Source of the DNA: CBDCZY01 sp965224745
GTDB lineage: Bacteria > Pseudomonadota > Gammaproteobacteria > Methylococcales > Methylomonadaceae
Length of the DNA stretch: 64,000 nt
Reading direction: 5' to 3'
Assembly: GCA_965224745.1 (NCBI GenBank)
Contig: CBDCZY010000002.1
Location: 248,001-312,000 of the forward strand
A program made the position numbers and the translations under genes. Below are positions 52,569 to 62,474 of the stretch, in pieces; within the stretch, counting starts at the first letter, position 1, and each line of letters opens with the position of its first letter. The notes under the pieces are model-generated. The model saw only the letters and a list, made by a program, of their open reading frames with translations, searched no databases and was not told where the DNA came from.

Positions 52569-53940
52569 CCAATATGAAATGAGTCTGAAACGACTCCTTA
52601 TTTCCAGTATAAAATGAGCCTGAAATAGCTTTTCTGTTCATAATCCACTTTATGAAAATGATTATGAACATCGATAATTTAACCCAAATAGAGCACCTCG
52701 AATCCTTTTTACAGGGCAACCAATCGATAGCCTATTCGATACCGGGTAATAAAGCTGAGCGGTATCAATTGATCCAAAAGGGACTCGTTAAATTCAACTA
52801 CCTGTCCTGCAATAAAAAAGACAAGGGCATCATTAGTCGGTTTCTGATTAAGCTAACCGGTTATTCCCGCCAGCAGATGACACGTCTCATCGCGCAGTAC
52901 CGAAAGACCGGTTACGTCAGGTACAGCCCAGCAAGAGGCAATGGTTTCAACCGAAAATATTCTCAGCGCGATATTCGATTATTGGCAGACATTGATGAAT
53001 GGCATGAGAAACCTTGTGGTCATGCCGTGAAAAAGCTTATTGAGCGTTCCTATCAGGTGTACGGAGAGAAGCAGTATCAAAAGCTGGCGACAATCTCTGT
53101 TTCACACCTCTACAATCTGAGGGCATCAAAAACCTATCAGTTACAGCGCAGAGACTTTGAAAAAACCAAACCCAGGCAGATCGCCATTGGCGACAAAAGA
53201 AAACCACAAGCCAACGGTCAGCCAGGATACCTTCGCATTGATACCGTTCACCAGGGCGACCAGGACAAGCAAAAAGGCGTTTATCATATCAATGTAGTTG
53301 ATGAAGTCACTCAGTTTGAAATGATCTTATCCGTTGAAAAAATCAGCGAACACTTTTTAATCCCCGTGCTTGAACAAATACTGGAAACTTTTCCCTTTAT
53401 CATCAAAGGTTTTCACTCTGACAATGGGTCAGAATATATCAACAAGCCCGTAGAGAACCTGTTAAATAAGCTATTGATTGAAATGACCAAATCACGATCC
53501 CGACAAACCAATGATAATGCACTGGTTGAAGGCAAAAATGCCGCGGTGGTCAGAAAGGTTTTTGGCTATACCCATATCCCACAAAGATGGGCTGCGAGGC
53601 TGAATGAATTCAATATCAAGTATTTGTACCCCTATGTTAACTATCACAGGCCCTGCTTTTATCCTGAAATCATCACCGACGATAAAGGAAAGCAGTCTAA
53701 GCAATACCCCTATAAAAACATGATGACACCTTATGACAAACTCAAATCACTACCTGACAGTGAAAAATATTTGAAACCGGGAATAAGCTTTGCGATACTC
53801 GATCAGGTTGCCATGGCAATAACCGATAATCAGGCCGCTATAATCCTAAAAAAAGAAAGACAGAAACTTTTTAACCAGATTTTTGAACAGAAAAAAATGG
53901 CTTAACTTTTATGCACATTTCAGACTCATTTCTGAATTGG
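52569..53940 (+). mobile_element. Integrase-type insertion sequence
   Basis: A roughly 1.37-kb element bounded by imperfect inverted repeats GAAATGAGTCTGAAA (52576-52590) and TTTCAGACTCATTTC (53918-53932), with CCAAT just outside at both ends (52569-52573 and ATTGG at 53936-53940). A second partial copy of the end, AAAATGAGCCTGAAA (52611-52625), follows the left repeat. I cannot decide the exact outer boundary or a target duplication. It contains one integrase-core transposase. Confidence 0.75.
52652..53905 (+). CDS. Integrase-core (rve) transposase
   Basis: A 417-residue DDE transposase of the retroviral-integrase fold. An N-terminal helix-turn-helix region (about residues 55-110) precedes the catalytic core: Asp in R-I-D-T-V-H, Asp in H-S-D-N-G-S-E-Y, and Glu in D-N-A-L-V-E-G-K-N. 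All three are intact. The family resembles IS481/IS3-like single-ORF elements; I cannot name the IS. The second ATG (52664) is another possible start. It is full length and probably active. Confidence 0.9.
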   Translation: MKMIMNIDNLTQIEHLESFLQGNQSIAYSIPGNKAERYQLIQKGLVKFNYLSCNKKDKGIISRFLIKLTGYSRQQMTRLIAQYRKTGYVRYSPARGNGFNRKYSQRDIRLLADIDEWHEKPCGHAVKKLIERSYQVYGEKQYQKLATISVSHLYNLRASKTYQLQRRDFEKTKPRQIAIGDKRKPQANGQPGYLRIDTVHQGDQDKQKGVYHINVVDEVTQFEMILSVEKISEHFLIPVLEQILETFPFIIKGFHSDNGSEYINKPVENLLNKLLIEMTKSRSRQTNDNALVEGKNAAVVRKVFGYTHIPQRWAARLNEFNIKYLYPYVNYHRPCFYPEIITDDKGKQSKQYPYKNMMTPYDKLKSLPDSEKYLKPGISFAILDQVAMAITDNQAAIILKKERQKLFNQIFEQKKMA

Positions 53941-54006
53941 AAAATACTGGGGATAAATCCAGTGCTTTTGCAATTCACTTGCAAAAGCACTAAACAATGG
54001 ATAAGG

Positions 54007-55398
54007 TTAGTTGGTTAGTGATTTTTGGACGGCCTGTAATGAATCATTCGCATCACCAAACAACATTCGAGTATTTTCTCGAACGAACAAGGGGTTATCA
54101 ACACCTGCATAACCTGATGCCATACTCCGTTTTAGAACAATAGTCGTATCGCCTTTCCAACACTCGAGCACCGGCATTCCAGCAATAGGGCTATTGGGAT
54201 CATCTAAAGCGGATGGATTAACAATATCATTCGCACCAATTACCATGGTTACATCCACATTATGAAAGTCATCATTGATTTCTTCCATTTCAAACACGAT
54301 ATCGTAAGGTACCTTGGCTTCTGCAAGCAGAACGTTCATATGTCCAGGCATACGCCCCGCCACTGGATGAATACCAAACTTAACAGTCTTCCCTTTACTT
54401 CTCAAAAATTTGGTGATTTCATATACAGTATGTTGAGCTTGCGCAACGGCCATTCCGTAACCGGGGATGATCATAATATTTTTTGCACTGCGCAGCAATT
54501 GTGCAGTTTCTGCGACATCAACCGGATTAACATCGCCCTCAACTTTCATCGCTGAACCTCCACTGCCAGTCCCAAAACCTCCAGCTATGACGCTTAAAAA
54601 ATGACGATTCATGGCTCGACACATGATAAAACTCAAAATCGCCCCACTACTGCCGACCAGCGCGCCAGTAACAATTAACAGGTCATTCGAGAGCATAAAC
54701 CCGGTTGCAGCCGCGGCCCAGCCTGAGTAACTGTTAAGCATTGATACCACCACGGGCATATCAGCGCCACCAATCGCCATCACCATGTGCACACCAAACG
54801 CCAGCGCAACTATTGTCATTAACAATAAAGCGAAAGTACCGCCACCCGCTTCGGCACCTTGCAAAAACCATTTTCCCAACAATAATGAAATGACCAGCAA
54901 ACCGAGATTCAACCAATGGCGAGCAGGCAGTAATAATGGCTTACCATCAATTTTTCCACTGAGCTTTCCGAAAGCAATGATAGAACCAGAAAACGTCACT
55001 GCGCCTATCAATACACCGATATAGATTTCAATTTCATGAATGGTTTTTTCAACACCCGACAAAGTTGACAACGGATCAAGAAAATTTGCATAACCTACCA
55101 GCACAGCTGCCATGCCAACAAAACTATGCAAAATAGCAACCAACTCAGGCATCTCAGTCATTTCAACCCGCAATGCCACTTTAACGCCGAGAAAAGCCCC
55201 TATCACCATAGCTATCGTCAAAACTACGTAAGCATTAACTGAAGCGCTAAATATGGTTGCTATAATGGCAATAGCCATACCAATCATGCCAAAAGTGTTA
55301 CCTCGGCGAGCTGTTTCCTGATGACTTAATCCACTTAAACTTAGAATAAATAAAATAGTGGCCACGATGTAAGACATCGTTACTAAACCTTGCGACAT
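54007..55398 (-). CDS. pntB: NAD(P) transhydrogenase subunit beta
   Basis: The beta subunit of the proton-translocating transhydrogenase, which drives NADPH formation with the proton gradient. The 463-residue protein has about eight hydrophobic segments, then the NADP-binding dIII domain with G-Y-G-M-A-V-A-Q-A-Q and H-P-V-A-G-R-M-P-G-H. It follows pntA at 12 bp on the same strand. In methylotrophs this enzyme balances NADH from C1 oxidation against NADPH demand. Confidence 0.97.
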   Translation of the reverse strand: MSQGLVTMSYIVATILFILSLSGLSHQETARRGNTFGMIGMAIAIIATIFSASVNAYVVLTIAMVIGAFLGVKVALRVEMTEMPELVAILHSFVGMAAVLVGYANFLDPLSTLSGVEKTIHEIEIYIGVLIGAVTFSGSIIAFGKLSGKIDGKPLLLPARHWLNLGLLVISLLLGKWFLQGAEAGGGTFALLLMTIVALAFGVHMVMAIGGADMPVVVSMLNSYSGWAAAATGFMLSNDLLIVTGALVGSSGAILSFIMCRAMNRHFLSVIAGGFGTGSGGSAMKVEGDVNPVDVAETAQLLRSAKNIMIIPGYGMAVAQAQHTVYEITKFLRSKGKTVKFGIHPVAGRMPGHMNVLLAEAKVPYDIVFEMEEINDDFHNVDVTMVIGANDIVNPSALDDPNSPIAGMPVLECWKGDTTIVLKRSMASGYAGVDNPLFVRENTRMLFGDANDSLQAVQKSLTN

Positions 55399-55410
55399 AA
55401 TTTTTCCCCT

Positions 55411-56970
55411 TTATTTACGAAACATTTCTAGCATGCGGCGAGTCACCAAAAAGCCACCCGCGATATTAATCGTCGCAATTAAGATGGCCAACCCGGATAG
55501 TAAAGTAATCATGAAACCGGGCGTAGAAATTTGGATCACAGCACCAATAACGATAATGCCACTAATGGCATTTGTCACGCTCATTAAAGGCGTATGCAGG
55601 GAAGGAGAAACATTCCAAATAACCTGATACCCTATAAAACAAGCCAGTACAAAAACCGTGAAATGTGACATGAAAGACACTGGCGCAACCGAACCTACTA
55701 AGAACAATGCAGCCCCACCCAGTACCAACGGTAATAATTGTTTAATAGGTTCAGGTATTAAGGATTTTTTAGACTCCGGCTTGACATCATCAGGCTGATT
55801 GGATTGACCTTTGCTGGGAGCCGCTGCGGATAATTTTGGTGGCGGTGGTGGCCACGTAATAGCGCCGTTATGTATTATCGTCGCGCCACGTATTACTTCA
55901 TCCTCCATGTTAATATTGATCTCACCATCTTTCTCCGGCGTTAAATCAGTCAACATATGACGAAGATTGGCAGCATATAATTGACTTGACTGTGTCGCTA
56001 ACCGGCTTGGCAAGTCGGTATAACCAATGATGGTAACATCATGTTTCACCACCACTTTATCCTTCTCGGTTAATTTACAATTGCCACCCTGCTCTGCCGC
56101 CAAATCAACGATAACACTGCCTGGTTTCATCGACTGTACCATTTCTTTGGTAATCAATTCTGGCGCTGGTTTTCCAGGTATTAATGCTGTTGTAATAATA
56201 ATGTCAACTTCCTTTGCCTGCTCGGCGAACAAAGCCATTTCTGCTTCGATAAAAGCCTTACTCATTACTTTGGCATAACCGCCTGCACCGCTTCCCTCTT
56301 CTGTAAAATCGAGTTCCAGAAACTCGGCATCCATACTTTCGATTTGTTCTTTTACTTCAGGCCGGGTATCAAATGCTCGAACAATTGCTCCCATGCTCTT
56401 TGCAGCTCCGATAGCCGCAAGACCTGCTACACCCGCACCAATAACCATTACAGTTGCAGGTGGGATTTTCCCTGCCGCCGTGATTTGGCCGGTAAAAAAA
56501 CGTCCGAAATGCTGAGACGCCTCCACAACAGCACGATAACCAGCAATATTTGCCATGGAACTAAGCGCATCAAGTTTTTGCGCTCTGGAAATCCTCGGCA
56601 CGCTATCCATGGCTAAAACGGTCCCTTTTTTCAAAGCCATTTGGGTCATTAAGCCTGAATTTAGTCCGGGCCAAATAAAGCTAATCAAAACTTTTCCCTG
56701 TTCCATCCAGTCCACCTCATTAACACCCTTAACAGTTTCCGGTGGCCGCACTTTAAGAATGATATCGGCTTCCTGCCAAAGTTTTTCTACATCTTTTACA
56801 ATTTTAACGCCAGCCTCACGGTATGAAGCATCAGAAATATTAGCGCCTTTGCCCGCACCTGCTTCGATTAAGACAGAATAACCGAGCTTTTGGATTTGTT
56901 TAGCGACTTCCGGTGTCGTGGCCACACGTTTTTCACCTTGATGAACCTCTTTGGGTATCCCAATTTTCAT
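55411..56970 (-). CDS. pntA: NAD(P) transhydrogenase subunit alpha
   Basis: The alpha subunit, 519 residues, full length and fused as in E. coli. The NAD-binding dI domain (about 1-380) opens M-K-I-G-I-P-K-E and has G-A-G-V-A-G-L-A-A-I-G-A-A near residue 178. A Pro-rich linker (about 370-400) leads to the C-terminal membrane part (about 420-515) with four hydrophobic helices. A clear ribosome-binding site (AGGAG) precedes the start. The 389 bp upstream carry its promoter and that of the divergent ATPase-FGE gene. Confidence 0.97.
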   Translation of the reverse strand: MKIGIPKEVHQGEKRVATTPEVAKQIQKLGYSVLIEAGAGKGANISDASYREAGVKIVKDVEKLWQEADIILKVRPPETVKGVNEVDWMEQGKVLISFIWPGLNSGLMTQMALKKGTVLAMDSVPRISRAQKLDALSSMANIAGYRAVVEASQHFGRFFTGQITAAGKIPPATVMVIGAGVAGLAAIGAAKSMGAIVRAFDTRPEVKEQIESMDAEFLELDFTEEGSGAGGYAKVMSKAFIEAEMALFAEQAKEVDIIITTALIPGKPAPELITKEMVQSMKPGSVIVDLAAEQGGNCKLTEKDKVVVKHDVTIIGYTDLPSRLATQSSQLYAANLRHMLTDLTPEKDGEININMEDEVIRGATIIHNGAITWPPPPPKLSAAAPSKGQSNQPDDVKPESKKSLIPEPIKQLLPLVLGGAALFLVGSVAPVSFMSHFTVFVLACFIGYQVIWNVSPSLHTPLMSVTNAISGIIVIGAVIQISTPGFMITLLSGLAILIATINIAGGFLVTRRMLEMFRK

Positions 56971-57359
56971 TTATAGTTCTCCTTTGCACACATATGTATC
57001 AACTAAATAGAGTTTATGACAGGTATTTAAAACAAGTAAATACACCGTTAGTTTTCCTCATTTAAAGAGTGAAAACAGGTTGATTTATCCAAAAATTAAT
57101 AAAAAACCGCTGTTATTTTACACTTTTTAACACCTTAAATTAGCTCAATAAATTTTATGATGACCTGTATATGGCTGTTTTAATAGGTTTGTACTCTAGT
57201 AATTTTATCTTTCGTTTGCAAGAATAAGGTATATTCCTTTAAAATTGGATAATCTTTACAGAAGCACGCAAGGGTATAAATTGTCATGAGTTAAGATGAC
57301 AGAATGAAAGGATTTATTCTTCGGTGAAGTAAGCTTTGCCCTAGTAATATGATCTAGCT
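56971..57359. other. Divergent promoter region, pntA / ATPase-FGE gene
   Basis: 389 AT-rich bases with no gene. A plausible rightward promoter is TTGCAA near 57216 with TATATT about 10 bases later, but the spacing is too short to trust. No palindromic operator stands out. Confidence 0.3.
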
Positions 57360-60212
57360 ATGTTAAACAGAACCAGAAAATCAACCATCGTCAATGCCGG
57401 TATTGATCAATTAAATAAACTTGAGGATTATTGCTCATATTTTGGGCTCAGCTATCCTCCATTTAACGATTTGCCAGAAGTTCCAAAAAAAGTTTTCCAA
57501 AGCGACTCTTTCAGCAAAGCTTTGCTGAAAGTCCTCTCTGGTATAAAGTACGGCAAAACTATTGCATTTCTCAGCGGTGAAAAAGGCGCAGGTAAGACGA
57601 CTTTTTTCAAGTACTGCCAGGCAATGTTAAGGCCCCATTATGCCGTTGCAACTATTACTGACCCACGCTTGGCAAGCTATAAAATACTGGCTATTATTTG
57701 CAATGACTTAGGTGTCAAGTATCCTGCCTCATGTCGGGATGAAAAAAAATTCGTAGATAACCTGAAGCACTATTTGCTAGCCGCTGAGAGACGAAAAGAG
57801 AGAACTTTTTTTATTTTTGACAACGCCGAGCACCTAACATCAGAAACACTTCTATGCTTGGATCCTTTATTAACATTAAATCAATTTGGCACGAAAAAAC
57901 TACACGTTATTTTTATAGGCGAGTCAGGCTTACAAAAAAAAATCGCAGTACAATTATCTCAACAACAAAAAACAGAATTTGCCCATGATTTTGCCTTCTC
58001 AATGGAAAATAGCAGTATCCATGGCAAAATAAAACCACTGACAAAAAAAGAAACCATCGGCTATGTTTCGCATAGACTCAAGATGGCCGGGGCGCTTTCA
58101 ACCATTTTCACCAAAGCGGCTGTTGCTACAATCTACCGTTATTCAGGAGGCATCCCACAAAAAATTAATTTACTTTGTGATAAAGCAATGCGTTTTTCCT
58201 ATAAACGCTCTAAGCCTTTAGTAGATTATGGGGTCGTAAGAACCTTAAAAGGCTTTGTCAAAACAGACCAGAACAGAGCAAAACCGCTAGAAAAAATGCT
58301 TGCTCCTTTTATTTCTTTTCTGGGATTACTATCTGATTCCGTTTTCAAAGCCACTCATTTCAATCTTCAAAAATTGTCACCCAATGAACTTGCATTAGAA
58401 ACGGCTACCCATGCCACCTCAACTGGCAATGCACCTACCAATGTTAATAAACGTAAAAGAGCAGATAAATACCCGAGGGAGCTAGTAAACGATTTTATGC
58501 CTGCCACTAATAGAAAAGAGGCAAAACCCACGAAAAATAACAAACGGAGCCAAAAATCTTCGGTGGTTTCAGACAAAGGCGCCCATACTAACCCACCTCA
58601 TTCTTCTCGCACAAGGCTTGCAACAAAACCCGGTATACTAGAAACTGCTCCTCCATCAAAGAATAATTATTCGCATTCTCAAAAAACTAAAGAACTTTAT
58701 CCCACTGAGTTACTCAGTGATTTAGTAGCCAAGAGGCATCCGGATAAAACAACTGCTCCTGCATCAGGATATATCGACGAACACTCGAACGAAGCTCCAG
58801 AGAAATCTGATCATTCACAATTAGCTTCACCTTATGAGCACGCCGTATTAGCAGCTGCAGAACAGACTTCAAAACAGAATATCGACAACCCTCAAAAAAC
58901 TCAAAAAACCAGACATCAGTCTCCTAGAGATTTGTTGGACAGCCTGATACCTGACAATAATAATGAAACTGATAGCAATGATGTATCAACCAAAGAAGAT
59001 CAGCATTCTAACGAAAGCCGCAATAAAATTCATTCAGAGCAAGCACATCCTGACCTTCATCAAAACCCATTAAAAACCTCCACAGAACTATCCACTTCAG
59101 GTAAAAACGTCGCCCATCAAATTAATAATAAAACAGATTTTCTCTTTTCAGAACAATTAGTGGGTGATTTGCTGATTCGTACCAGGCATGCAAAACATAA
59201 ATCTAAGCTCAATGAGAGTAAGAACCGTGAGAACCCACCAAACAAACCAAAAGAATTTCAGTTACCACAACCGACCCCTAATGAAACTGAATTACAAAAA
59301 GACACGGGTCAACCTTCAACAGAAAAAGAACACATAAATTTAAAAACCAAGAAAAAATGGATTCTAAGCTCAATTAAACTTTTAAATAGCTTGAAGGCAA
59401 AGAAAAAAACTAAACATGAAAGTATTCTCCAAAAACCTATTGAGAACAAAAAGAATATTTCTAAAAAATTAAGCTCACCCCACAATACATTTATACCTAA
59501 ACCGGCAAAACAAAATACTCAGAAGCCCTCTGAGAAAAATCAACTTAAAACTGCAAACAACAAGAGAAAAACGACAATTGTCAACAGTCTCGATGGATTG
59601 ATTGCCATTCCGGAAGTGGTTTTAGCCTCACAGAATTACAAAAACAAAGTTACTATTCTTCCTTTTTTAATGGATGAAACACCAGTAACCAATGCATCTT
59701 ATGCGAAGTTTATCGAAGAAACAGGATACCTGCCTCCTGAACACTGGTTCAATCAACGACCTGCTCATGCCATGATGAACCATCCTGTTGTCAATATATC
59801 GCTACAAGATGCCCAACGTTATGCACAATGGTCAGGTAAGCGATTACCATTCCCAGATGAGTGGGAAGCTGCTGCCAGGGGGCAGAATAACCTTAGGTTT
59901 CCCTGGGGAGATGAGTGGGATTCAACATGTTGCAATAATCAATCTCACGGTATCAAAAATACTATGCATGTTGATGCTTTCCCTTCTGGTCGATCAAAGG
60001 AAGGTTGTTTGGATATGATTGGTAATGTTTGGGAGTGGACAGCAATCCCTGACGACGAATCTCAATTAGAAGCCGATTACGCGTGGGTATTTGGAGGCTC
60101 TTTTCGGCACCCCTGCAACACTCAAAACAATATCTCACGAAACGCTATTCTGCAAAATAATTGGTATTCGTATGTGGGGTTTCGTTGTGCTATAGATATA
60201 AATATAAAATGA
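57360..60212 (+). CDS. ExeA-like AAA+ ATPase fused to an FGE-fold domain
   Basis: A 950-residue fusion that I cannot match to a described protein. The N-terminal domain (about 25-300) is an ExeA/GspA-type AAA+ ATPase: Walker A G-E-K-G-A-G-K-T-T near residue 75 and Walker B T-F-F-I-F-D-N-A-E near 150, with a lid region in I-P-Q-K-I-N-L-L-C-D-K-A. A roughly 440-residue charged, disordered linker follows. It carries a recurring motif of the type Y/S-P-x-E/D-L-L/V-x-D/S-L/F at about residues 371, 447, 521 and 597, with weaker copies near 671 and 742. The C-terminal domain (about 742-950) has the FGE/C-type-lectin pattern (M-D-E-T-P-V-T-N, D-E-W-E-A-A-A-R-G, G-N-V-W-E-W, G-G-S-F), but not the catalytic Cys pair of true formylglycine enzymes. 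The stop overlaps the OmpA gene (ATGA). Confidence 0.82.
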   Translation: MLNRTRKSTIVNAGIDQLNKLEDYCSYFGLSYPPFNDLPEVPKKVFQSDSFSKALLKVLSGIKYGKTIAFLSGEKGAGKTTFFKYCQAMLRPHYAVATITDPRLASYKILAIICNDLGVKYPASCRDEKKFVDNLKHYLLAAERRKERTFFIFDNAEHLTSETLLCLDPLLTLNQFGTKKLHVIFIGESGLQKKIAVQLSQQQKTEFAHDFAFSMENSSIHGKIKPLTKKETIGYVSHRLKMAGALSTIFTKAAVATIYRYSGGIPQKINLLCDKAMRFSYKRSKPLVDYGVVRTLKGFVKTDQNRAKPLEKMLAPFISFLGLLSDSVFKATHFNLQKLSPNELALETATHATSTGNAPTNVNKRKRADKYPRELVNDFMPATNRKEAKPTKNNKRSQKSSVVSDKGAHTNPPHSSRTRLATKPGILETAPPSKNNYSHSQKTKELYPTELLSDLVAKRHPDKTTAPASGYIDEHSNEAPEKSDHSQLASPYEHAVLAAAEQTSKQNIDNPQKTQKTRHQSPRDLLDSLIPDNNNETDSNDVSTKEDQHSNESRNKIHSEQAHPDLHQNPLKTSTELSTSGKNVAHQINNKTDFLFSEQLVGDLLIRTRHAKHKSKLNESKNRENPPNKPKEFQLPQPTPNETELQKDTGQPSTEKEHINLKTKKKWILSSIKLLNSLKAKKKTKHESILQKPIENKKNISKKLSSPHNTFIPKPAKQNTQKPSEKNQLKTANNKRKTTIVNSLDGLIAIPEVVLASQNYKNKVTILPFLMDETPVTNASYAKFIEETGYLPPEHWFNQRPAHAMMNHPVVNISLQDAQRYAQWSGKRLPFPDEWEAAARGQNNLRFPWGDEWDSTCCNNQSHGIKNTMHVDAFPSGRSKEGCLDMIGNVWEWTAIPDDESQLEADYAWVFGGSFRHPCNTQNNISRNAILQNNWYSYVGFRCAIDINIK

Positions 60213-61297
60213 ACCGCTACTCTCTAGATCAAGATGGACTTGATGGTGTTTTTAATCCTGAACAAAATACAAACGAACCCGCTAAGCCAGATCAAAATGC
60301 TTTTATTAAGCCAGAGAATCTTAATTCTGAATCCCAAACCAAGTCTGTTAGCTCAAAGCGTCCATCCAAATTGGCATTGTTGGCAACTATAGTTGCAACA
60401 GGCCTAGTCTCATTAGTAGTTATCTCGCATTTCGGTAGCCAAAAAAACAATAGTCACCAAGAGGAAGAAACATCGTCCACCTCCCCTTTGAATGCTGAAG
60501 CCAGCTTAGAGATCAAAAAAGACGATCTCTTGCTGAAAGAAAATATTGATACACAAAACCAAGTTTCAGCACCAGAAAATAAAAAGATTACCCCAGCAAG
60601 TGAAACAACGGATTATGTGGCAAAAGATTCGGATATTGATAATCTATCAACCCGCAAAACTGACACCAAAACAGACTCTGAATCAACACCGGAATTTACA
60701 GCATTGGAAAAGAAAGTTGAAGCTAATATAGCTAAGTACACAGCGAACAAACAAAGCCACAAAACTATTTCTAATGATAGTATCAACGCTGCTGCCAAAG
60801 ATAAATCTATGCCAAAAAACTTTCCTACTGACGCTACAACCTCGAACAATCAATCCGCAAATACAGCAGAGCCTTCAAAGGTTGACGCTGCCAAGCGAAG
60901 CGACTTAAGCCAAACTAACATGCCACCAGAGTTACTTGGCGACGGCAGCAATACATCCGCTAAAACGGCAAAACTGCTGCTCCAGTTTAATTTTGATACG
61001 ACAGATCTATCTCATTTACAACAATCCAAGAAAGTCGCTCTAATTACTTTTGCACAAGAATGTAAAAAGAATATTATTGTGACCGGTCATACTTGCAACA
61101 TCGGCTCAGGCGAAGTAAATTGGGCTGTAGGGTTAGCACGGGCGGAAGCAACAAAAATATTTCTTAACCAAAAAGGTATTCCTGCTAAAAAGATTACAAT
61201 AAACAGTTTGGGTGAAAAACAACCTATTGCTTCCAATGATACATTTGAAGGAAGAAAACAAAACCGCTTCGTAACAATACGATGCTCTGTAAATTAA
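60209..61297 (+). CDS. Membrane-anchored OmpA-domain protein
   Basis: A 362-residue protein with an N-terminal cytoplasmic stretch, one hydrophobic segment (about residues 53-75), a long disordered spacer and a C-terminal OmpA-like peptidoglycan-binding domain (about 250-362) with L-L-L-Q-F-N-F-D, V-T-G-H-T-C and R-K-Q-N-R-F-V. It should span the inner membrane and grip peptidoglycan, like MotB or TagL-type anchors. Just before the OmpA domain (about residue 238) it carries P-P-E-L-L-G-D, resembling the linker motif of the upstream ATPase. I chose the ATG overlapping the upstream stop; the GTG-type start at 60161 would add 16 residues from another gene. Confidence 0.82.
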   Translation: MNRYSLDQDGLDGVFNPEQNTNEPAKPDQNAFIKPENLNSESQTKSVSSKRPSKLALLATIVATGLVSLVVISHFGSQKNNSHQEEETSSTSPLNAEASLEIKKDDLLLKENIDTQNQVSAPENKKITPASETTDYVAKDSDIDNLSTRKTDTKTDSESTPEFTALEKKVEANIAKYTANKQSHKTISNDSINAAAKDKSMPKNFPTDATTSNNQSANTAEPSKVDAAKRSDLSQTNMPPELLGDGSNTSAKTAKLLLQFNFDTTDLSHLQQSKKVALITFAQECKKNIIVTGHTCNIGSGEVNWAVGLARAEATKIFLNQKGIPAKKITINSLGEKQPIASNDTFEGRKQNRFVTIRCSVN

Positions 61298-61323
61298 ACT
61301 GATAACGATGGTGGAAAATCAAT

Positions 61324-61878
61324 ATGCAAGATTTTACTCAACAAGGCACTCAAAATTCTGATTATCAAATCGCCCAAAACGAATTACTGCAATCTATTCT
61401 GCATAACAAAAGTGAAATAGAAAACCGAGATACCCTTGGAACAACGGTTCCAATTCGCTTATTTCAAGTCTTCAGATTAATTGCAATGGGCTCCAGTATG
61501 GAAGGTTTGGTTGGAACCGGAGCCCCTGCTATGGTCTACCAATCAGGAAAAAATCTGGGTGAAATTATAGGACAGGCCGCCAAAGACAAGGATATTGATA
61601 CCTACGTGGGTAAAATTGGCATGCTTTGTAAGCAGTTAAGTATCGGCATTCTGGTACCTACTAAGGTAAACCTGGATGCAGGGGAAATCAACCTAAGAGT
61701 TGATGAATGTGTTTCTTGTGCTGGAATTCATAATGTGAGTTCTCCCATCTGCCAGTTTGAAGCAGGAATGGTCGGGGGTATTGTTCAAGTATTTAGTGGA
61801 CGTCAAGTAAAAGCAACAGAAACTAAATGCAATGCCATTGGCGATAAAACTTGTCTTATCGAAGCCAAGATTCTTTAA
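61324..61878 (+). CDS. V4R-domain protein
   Basis: A 184-residue protein with a V4R (4-vinyl reductase) domain at about residues 70-182. The Cys cluster is clear: D-E-C-V-S-C-A-G near residue 127, a further Cys in P-I-C-Q-F-E-A-G, and C-N-A-I-G-D-K-T-C at the end. V4R domains bind small hydrophobic ligands, and some use Cys for zinc, as in sensor domains of aromatic-compound regulators. It could be the sensory component of this cluster. A GGTGGA ribosome-binding site lies upstream, 26 bp after the OmpA gene. There is no DNA-binding or kinase domain. Confidence 0.82.
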   Translation: MQDFTQQGTQNSDYQIAQNELLQSILHNKSEIENRDTLGTTVPIRLFQVFRLIAMGSSMEGLVGTGAPAMVYQSGKNLGEIIGQAAKDKDIDTYVGKIGMLCKQLSIGILVPTKVNLDAGEINLRVDECVSCAGIHNVSSPICQFEAGMVGGIVQVFSGRQVKATETKCNAIGDKTCLIEAKIL

Positions 61879-61905
61879 CATACTAACAACTTCAGGGGAG
61901 AAAAA

Positions 61906-62301
61906 ATGAGCGAAAATATAGTTCAAATTGATCAACGCACCACTCGCAATGAAGAAGTTGATGCTTTTCTAAGAAGCTTTACCAGGCTAAGAGGTGTTAC
62001 TGCCGCGGCCATTGTAGATAAAGATGGGCTTGTAACTCATGTTCGGAGAGAATTCGATATGGATACTGATGCACTAGGCGCTTCGGTACAAATCTTATTC
62101 GGTGTATCCACTCGAGCAGCAGAGCAGGTTAAACAAAAAACTGTCAATTTTGTTATTACTGAGAGCTCGGATGGCTATATTATGTTGGCACCACTTAAAT
62201 CTGGCTTAGTATTAGCGTTATTTTCAGACCAGGATGCACTATTAGGTGCGATACGCTTTGAAATCAAGGAAACTATTCCAGCGTTAAACCAACTATTCTA
62301 A
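61906..62301 (+). CDS. Roadblock/LC7-domain protein A
   Basis: A 131-residue single-domain roadblock/LC7 protein (helix, beta sheet, V-D-K-D-G-L-V-T-H, then M-L-A-P-L and a final helix). In bacteria such proteins dimerise and can act as GTPase-activating partners of MglA-type small GTPases or as signalling platforms. No GTPase is encoded nearby. The ribosome-binding site AGGGGAG is strong. It follows the V4R gene by 27 bp. Confidence 0.85.
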   Translation: MSENIVQIDQRTTRNEEVDAFLRSFTRLRGVTAAAIVDKDGLVTHVRREFDMDTDALGASVQILFGVSTRAAEQVKQKTVNFVITESSDGYIMLAPLKSGLVLALFSDQDALLGAIRFEIKETIPALNQLF

Positions 62302-62474
62302 ATCATCAGAACACCATCACTCCTGTGAATTGATCATTTCGTATTTGTATAACTTTGCCTGATAGACTCTGGTATTAACACAATTGTTGTCGTTATTAAT
62401 CAACAACAAGCGTTACTCTGAAAACGAATAAAAAAAAGATAATGAGGACTACATGAACTTTACAAGGCAAAATT

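Noticed and set aside
58470..59600. CRISPR array or DNA-level tandem repeat
   Set aside because: The roughly 225-bp periodicity exists only in the encoded short motif; the DNA between is not repeated. No CRISPR array was seen elsewhere in the window.
59580..60212. True formylglycine-generating enzyme
   Set aside because: The fold pattern is present but the catalytic Cys pair expected near the G-G-S-F block is not, and there is no sulfatase nearby.
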